DNA of 64,000 nucleotides, from the NCBI RefSeq assembly GCF_013426205.1, contig NC_089424.1:3100001-3164000 (forward strand), written 5' to 3'. Of the stretch, positions 58,642 to 64,000 are shown in pieces. The notes under the pieces were generated by a model. The model saw only the letters and a program-made list of their open reading frames with translations. It made no database searches and was not told the DNA's origin. The DNA comes from Metarhizium brunneum. Taxonomy: Eukaryota > Ascomycota > Sordariomycetes > Hypocreales > Clavicipitaceae. The translations under genes were made by a program, and so were the position numbers. Every line of letters begins with the position of its first letter. Within the stretch, counting starts at the first letter, position 1.

Positions 58642-59656
58642 TCACGTGGCCACTGGCGTATTTGTAGCACTCATCTTGCTCCTTTTCTTTTTCAACTTGC
58701 CAGGCGTGGAAGCAGATTTCGGCGTCCGCCCCGACTTCCCCTCCTTCTTCGCATCGACTTTTGTGCTGATGGGCGCCGGGCCGTTCATAGCGCCGACGCC
58801 GTCCGGCCCCTTCTTCGGCAGAGGCACAACCACCTTTCTGCCCGTTGACGAGAGGTGGAATTCGCCCGGCCGTCCCGTAATGGCATTTTCGTCAATGTAC
58901 TCGCCCCCGTGTCGCATGTGTGCCATGAACGCCTCCTCTGCCGCCCTCTCCATCGGCACCTCGTCGTTCTTTTGCGCCGCGGCGGCAGGCTTGGCCGCGG
59001 TGTCTGGTAGCGGCGTGTCCTCCTTCGAGTCTTGGCCCTTGGCGCGGCCGCCGGCGGCTTGATTCGTGGGGAGCTGGTATACGTGGCCCGTTGCCGGGCG
59101 CCATTTGCGCACGCTCTCCGCTGCGGGGAGGGCCTTTGAAATGGCCGATGATATCGTCATCTGCGTCCTAGTCAGCGAGCCGATCCAAACCCCCCGGGAT
59201 GCCAGTGGTCTTGCGCCCTCATACGATTCTTGACGCCAGTATATCCGCCAGCGTGGGTGCCATGTAAATGTTCTCGCCCACCACGAAGAACGACGCGTGG
59301 ACCGTGATCTCGTCCTCTTCCTGGTAGCGCTTTCTCCGCGTCTGCTTACGAATCACCCAGACACCGGTGCCCATGCCCGGCCCCGTCTCGGCAGGTTCCT
59401 CGCCGACGATGAACTCCAGCCCCGACATGGTTTTTAAGCGGCCCTCGAATGCCTCGCGCGTCTGGATAAAGTGGTACATGGCGATGTTGTTCATGGCCTG
59501 GCTGGTGATGACGGCATTGTTGGACGTGCGCTCAAAGAAAGGCGACTCGGCGAAGTAGAAGAGGATTGTGTTGGAATGCAGGCCGCCCATGCTGGCGAGG
59601 GTTTGGGGAGACCGCCATTGGATCTCGTCTAGCGGGGGGTCGTTTGGATTGTCCAT
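58642..59656 (-). CDS. MED6: Mediator subunit Med6
   Basis: Med6 is a head-module subunit of Mediator, which links activators to RNA polymerase II. Two exons on the minus strand, 59225-59656 and 58642-59160, give 316 residues. The conserved core is DEIQWRSPQTLASMGGLHSN, ILFYFAESPFFERTSNNAVI, the FIQTREAFEGRLKTMSGLEF block, and YMAPTLADILASRI. I placed the 64-nt intron so that SRI continues into MTISSAISKALPAAESVRKW; an earlier acceptor would shift the frame. The C-terminal 140 residues are low-complexity (A, K, G, P rich) and lysine-rich at the end, as in other filamentous fungi. It is divergent from the MMtag gene. Confidence 0.92.
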
Positions 59657-59951
59657 GGTGCGTACAGACGTGCAAAGTCGTGAGCAGCAGATGAAATGGA
59701 TAGTTGGAGGTTGACATTGAGCGTTGCTTGGGGAAGCTTTGGATGTCAATCAATTGACCGGATCGCCCTAGCAGTGGCTAGCACCAAGGATGGTGGGGAA
59801 GGGGGCGTGCGCTTGCAGCTGGTGGACCAGCTGCTTTCTGGTGGGGCTTCCGGTTCAACAACAAGTCTAGTTCCTCAAGTCGTCGTTTCAACCAGACTTG
59901 TGACTTGTTTCCAGTTTGCAAGCATCAATACGCCAAGTCGCAGCGAGAGAA
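59657..59951. promoter_or_regulatory. shared divergent promoter, MED6 / MMtag gene
   Basis: These 295 bases lie between two start codons. The region is CT-rich toward the right gene. No specific element was identified. Confidence 0.45.
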
Positions 59952-60689
59952 ATGGACCTCCTAAACACGATCCGCAAAACAGGCTCCCGCGGCGGCGCCG
60001 ACTTTTCCTGGGACGAAGTCGCTAATTCGTCCCACCGCGAGAACTACCTAGGCCACAGCCTGAAGGCACCCGTGGGTCGATGGCAAAAGGGCAGAGATCT
60101 AAACTGGTACGCAAAGGCCGACGACACGCCTGCCAATTCAGCAGAGACAGACGAGGAGCGACTAGCAAGAGTACGCAAAGAGGAGCTGCGAAAGATAAAG
60201 GAGGCCGAGGAGGATGCGATTGCGCGGACGTTGGGGTTGCCGATACCACAGAGGAATACGAGCGGTGCAAATGCGGTGGATGTTGGGCAACAGAGACAAA
60301 TTGGACCCAAGGTTGGACCACCGCCCGGGGAAGATGGTGATGGGAAGGTCAAGCTGGAGCGATCACGAAGAGATGAAGGGAGGAGGGAGAGACGGCGACA
60401 TCGGAGTAGAAGCCGGGACAGGGATGACGATCGGGATGACGAGAGGCACCGGAGACGGCGTAGTCGAGATCGGGAGTCGAGACGACATCGAAGCCGTGAC
60501 AGACGTGGGCACGATCGGGATGAGAGGCCGCTCCGGCCAGAGCGGAATCGAAGCCGAAGCCGAGAGAGGCGCTATCGCCGTGAGGATAGAGATTATCATA
60601 GCGGGGACAGGAGGCGACACGAGGGTAGGCGCAGAGATCATCACAGAGAGCGCAGCCAAAGCCCACGGCCAATGCGACAGGATGACTAG
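59952..60689 (+). CDS. MMtag-domain, SR/RD-rich nuclear protein
   Basis: The N-terminal 80 residues match the MMtag (multiple myeloma tumour-associated protein 2) domain: DLLNTIRKTGSRGGADFSWD, a VANSSHRENYLGHSLKAPVG segment, and RWQKGRDLNWYAK. In animals this protein is linked to splicing and RNA processing, and the yeast role is unknown. The gene is a single exon of 245 residues. Residues about 85-115 form a charged helix (EERLARVRKEELRKIKEAEE). The last 110 residues consist almost only of R, D, S, E and H dipeptides, an RS/RD tail typical of splicing-associated proteins. The ATG fits the conserved domain start. Confidence 0.88.
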   Translation: MDLLNTIRKTGSRGGADFSWDEVANSSHRENYLGHSLKAPVGRWQKGRDLNWYAKADDTPANSAETDEERLARVRKEELRKIKEAEEDAIARTLGLPIPQRNTSGANAVDVGQQRQIGPKVGPPPGEDGDGKVKLERSRRDEGRRERRRHRSRSRDRDDDRDDERHRRRRSRDRESRRHRSRDRRGHDRDERPLRPERNRSRSRERRYRREDRDYHSGDRRRHEGRRRDHHRERSQSPRPMRQDD

Positions 60690-60864
60690 ATCATCATAGG
60701 AAGAGTAGATGACGGGTACACCTTTTTGGACAGACGCATGGTAGATGGTCTGAGACTGTGCCGGACCCATGTATAATAAATTTGAGTCAACAACCAAACG
60801 CCCGCAGCGCCGACTTGGAAGTAATCAGACTCCCCTCTGATCTTTATATTTTATTCTTACGCTA

Positions 60865-62227
60865 TCAAACCTCTCCCTCGTCGCGTAACGATACTTCCGT
60901 CGGTCTCTGGATAACCGAACGATCCAAGCCATCAGCTTCGTCGGCCATCACCTCATCGCGAAGTCGAGCACACGGGTTCCTGTTTTCGTGTCGCGAAGTA
61001 CTATTGTCCTTCGTGGTAAGATGAGGCTTAGCAGGGTACACAACCGCGTGTCCTTCATACGAGTCTTCAAATAGCCGCCAGTTGGCTGAATCGTTCGAGT
61101 CTATCACGTTTCGCTCCACCCTTTTGAGCGTCTCGAGTCTATAATAGTAGGCGCTTTGTCCTCTGCTATCACCACATGCCGCCGTTCTTCTGCTTTCGAC
61201 AGTATGAGTGGCGTTAAAGGTTCGGAGAAAGGGTCTCAGGCACGTTATGCACCCCGCCATTATAGAAAAATGAATGGCCCCTTGAGTAAGGACGCTGGGA
61301 ATGATCCCCGCCAGCATAGGATCGGAATTTTCTCGCGGAGCCATGCATAGGACACGACAGACTATTATGGGAACAGTTCTGCAAACCATCAGTCGCTTTG
61401 CCAACGCCCAAAAAAAAAGGCCAAACAGCATACCCGAGCCGAGCGCCAAACGCGCATATGATAAAGGCACGCTTCTTGACCCTCATTTGAACGCTGCATA
61501 CGAGGTGTATAGATAGGGCCCAGAGACTCAGCTCGATGACAATTCCTGTGGCCTCAACTCCTATCCAACGAGAATGCTTGGGGTCGGTCAGTCTTCAAGG
61601 GCAAAAAGCAAGGTGTCATGGTCGAAAGTATGCCTCACTAGTGTGCTAGTAGTACCTTCCAACACTTCCCATGGACGGTCCAAAGGCCCTCTGAACGCAA
61701 TAACGAACACGGAAATCAATATCCACAAGGACGAGGATGTAGCAATCACATGGGCTGGTTTGGCTTGAGGACCTAAATAGGTCATGCGGGCTATGAACAA
61801 CGCGGCTGATACTCTGCATAGTCCGACGGAGAGGATGTATAGGATTTGGCTAGCATAGAGTGCCTACTAATCGTTTAGCATCTAGTTGAGCTCGCTGACC
61901 CCTGGTTGGTACCATACATATTTGACATGTTCTAAATCAGGAACCCGAATCTTGGCCTCTGGAAGGCCGTATCCATGTTGAATCGCGTCGCAGGTAAGCG
62001 CAACATGTGCGAGAGCAGAAGCCTAGCAGGGCGGCGTTTTAGCACGATGATGGCTGGATATGTTTGTCGAGTTCAGAACCCACCAAGGCATAGGAAATGC
62101 AGTAGTCATCCCGGCCCCAGTCCTTTGACGCGAGCTTTGCCCATGCGCGGACACAAAACGTCAGTGTTGACCACGGCAAAAATATGGCCATGGCGGTAAT
62201 CAGCCAGGCGCCGTGATTCTCAGCCAT
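60865..62227 (-). CDS. fungal 7TM integral membrane protein, second copy (PF20684 type)
   Basis: This is a second member of the fungal rhodopsin-like 7TM family in the window. Five exons on the minus strand (62084-62227, 61918-62022, 61639-61863, 61434-61576, 60865-61378) give 376 residues. Landmarks are RAWAKLASKDWGRDDYCIS after helix 1, ALYASQILYILSVGLCRVSA in helix 3, EATGIVIELSLWALSIHLV in helix 5, RVKKRAFIICAFGARL before helix 6 and CITCLRPFLRTFNATH at the end of helix 7. The cysteine pair seen in the other copy around the helix 4-5 loop is missing here (FRGPLDRPWEVLEGTTSTL). The tail is charged and hydrophilic. All introns are 54-62 nt. It is divergent from the second permease. Confidence 0.82.
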
Positions 62228-63521
62228 GTTGTAGACTCTCGAGGGCGCGTTTGGCTTGGTTTCGACCCAGGACGAAGGTCACTATCTATGTAAGAGAACG
62301 TGGCGCCATGATGGTACAGTCATCTGCAGGGCAGAGCAGCGGCATTTACGTGCCGTCACATTGGGGGCGGCAGAGATGCACCGTATCATTGTTTGAGCAT
62401 CGCCCAACGAACCGATTGGATGGAATTGCGTCGCGGCGCGGCTCGCTGTAACCTCCTTCTCTTCCCGGATGGAAGGCTCATGATGAGCTATATGCCGACA
62501 TTTTGACTCTGCAGCTGTCGAGCCTCGCGTCATGGCAAGACACGGCTTGATGGGCAGATGCCCGATAGACGAAGGACTGGGGCCTGTTGGACCTGAAACG
62601 ATTCATACGTCTCCTTGGCATCTATTGGCAGTGTCGTACATGACTTGTAGAATCTCAAAGCGACGGGTGCTGCTGCTCGTCCACGCAATGTAATCTAAAG
62701 GCTCCCATGGCGTCTGGTCGTTGGCACGCCATGAGCAGACAATTCTATGCAGCTTCTGAAGCTTGAATTCTATATTCAGTCAGGCGAAAGAAGCGTCATG
62801 AAATAGTGGTCTTCAACACCGGCCATGATGGAAGTACATACTCGGTAGAGTGCACCTATTTTGCAAACATGTGTATCAGGGAATTCAGGGAATCAGCGCT
62901 TGGTGCTGCGGCTCGTCGAAATGGTGCAGGGCCATTTTGTCGGTGGCGCCACGCGGCATCCATGAACTGCTGAGATGCATGCATCGAGACGAAGAAGGCG
63001 GTCAATGGAGAGCATCATGGAGATCAGGGCAGAGAGGGGGAGGAAATGTTTGCAGAAAAGTCCCGGGCGGGTGACCAGGATCAAGGGTTTCCCCCAGTCG
63101 CTCGCCCGCACAATCTTCCCCGATGCAACTATTAGACGAGGTTTTAGAACCAGGTGTTGGATAAAGTGAAACCATGCTCCATGTTGCATTTCCGGACGGA
63201 CGGCGGACGAACGTGAAATCTCAATCATGGCTGCTGCAGTATCTCGCCCAACCACGTTTTGTTTCCAGCTACTACGCATGGCAGGGTTGCCATGGTATGG
63301 CATTCCAATGAACAATTTATTGCCAGCCTTCTTCCCGGCTTCGCCCAATTTGTGTTGGCCAATATGCTGAATCCTATTTCTCCTCGTCGTGTCTGTTCCA
63401 TGCTCGCCCGCCTTTCATCCGCGTGATTGTTGTCAGTTTTCTACAACACCGCTTGCATGTATATTATCAGGTAGAACTCAACGCTGCCAACACAGCAGAG
63501 GTGAAGCTCCTATTCAAAGCC
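62228..63521. promoter_or_regulatory. divergent intergenic region, 7TM / permease
   Basis: About 1.3 kb between two divergent accessory genes. A 151-codon minus-strand frame at 62893-63348 has no known motif. The region should hold both promoters; no clear element was recognised. Confidence 0.4.
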
Positions 63522-63964
63522 ATGAGCTCATCAGGCCCGTCTCACGAAATGTCCAAGCCCGGCATCATGGATACGGACCATGCTGGCATTGGTCGTGACC
63601 AAGAGATGGGCAGGGAGGAGCCGGATCAACGACACAGGTCGACGTGGGAAGATGCCCGCAACATGCGTCGAATGGGCAGAACCCAGGAACTGGTTCGGCA
63701 TTTCCGCTCGTGGTCCATGGTATCATTCGTCGCCCTTGCAACCTCTGCGTGGGAGCTGACACTATTCGGAATCACGCCAGGCCTCACCGACGGCGGACGG
63801 CCTGTTCTGGTGTACGGCTTTCTCTGGAACTTTGTCGGCTTCGTCCCAGTCTATCTCAGCATGGCCGAAATGGCCAGTATTGCGCCCATAGCTGGCGCTC
63901 AGTATCACTGGGTCAGCGAGTTTGCCCCAGACAGGTACCAAAAGATCTTGAGCTACGTGACGGG
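63522..63964 (+). CDS. APC-family permease, 5' exon only (runs off the window)
   Basis: This is the first exon of a second amino-acid/GABA/choline-type permease. It encodes about 148 residues: a hydrophilic N-terminus (rich in D, E, R, H), then VRHFRSWSMVSFVALATSAW, and the start of the transporter core ELTLFGITPGLTDGGRPVLV. MAEMASIAPIAGAQYHWVSE is the family loop, matching SELVSMAPTSGGQYHW of the permease at 46033. The exon ends GTGACGGG before a GTGAGC donor at 63965, where a new exon starting with T would restore TGW as in relatives. The remainder lies beyond the window. Partial, but the family is clear. Confidence 0.85.
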
Positions 63965-64000
63965 GTGAGCAACCAGACCGCTTCCTTTCCATGGTCCATT

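Noticed and set aside
62893..63348. 151-codon minus-strand frame between the 7TM and permease genes
   Set aside because: It has no recognisable motif or exon partners and lies in the shared promoter region.
1..64000. CRISPR arrays, operons, bacterial-type features
   Set aside because: The window is eukaryotic nuclear DNA with spliceosomal introns, and no such structures were seen.

Overview
The window is nuclear DNA of a filamentous ascomycete (Pezizomycotina, probably Sordariomycetes). Evidence: most genes carry short 43-121 nt introns with GT..AG borders and CTAAC/CTGAC-like branch points; strands alternate freely with no operons; and many products are fungal families (SHO1, Spc19, ropy-10, RGS-LOV photoreceptor, PF20684-type 7TM proteins, DUF3237). 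The species cannot be fixed from the sequence. A short motif, TACGGAGTA, recurs in the intergenic DNA.

Layout. 1-3120: no supportable gene. 3121-8904: NAD(P)H-hydrate epimerase (-), mitochondrial ribosomal protein S16 (+), vacuolar amino-acid transporter (-), dynactin p24/RO10 (+). 8905-14406: gene-free DNA, then a pyrimidine-rich leader. 14407-31306: a gene-dense block with SHO1 osmosensor (+), secreted lipase (+), DASH subunit Spc19 (-), a single-pass membrane protein (+), proteasome subunit Rpn5 (+), FSH1-type hydrolase (-), ATP synthase subunit Atp18 (-), NIPSNAP (+), Rogdi/Rav2 (-) and RNase P/MRP subunit Pop7 (+). 31307-43171: about 12 kb that is almost empty, except for a DUF3237 protein (36087-37217) and one doubtful small gene (40038-40453). 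43172-47807: a 7TM protein followed by an APC permease, both (+). 50088-62227: RGS-LOV photoreceptor (-), proteasome chaperone Pac3 (-), DEAH helicase Ecm16/Dhr1 (+), Mediator Med6 (-), MMtag/SR-like protein (+) and a second 7TM protein (-). A second APC permease starts at 63522 and leaves the window.

Most genes are housekeeping and are arranged as divergent pairs with short shared promoters (epimerase/MRPS16, transporter/RO10, Rogdi/Pop7, Pac3/Ecm16, Med6/MMtag). The sensory and transport genes are the accessory layer: Sho1, the RGS-LOV protein, two 7TM proteins and two APC permeases. The most notable arrangement is that 7TM plus APC permease occurs twice within about 20 kb. Exon borders were derived by hand from reading frame, splice signals and family conservation; no transcript or database evidence was available.
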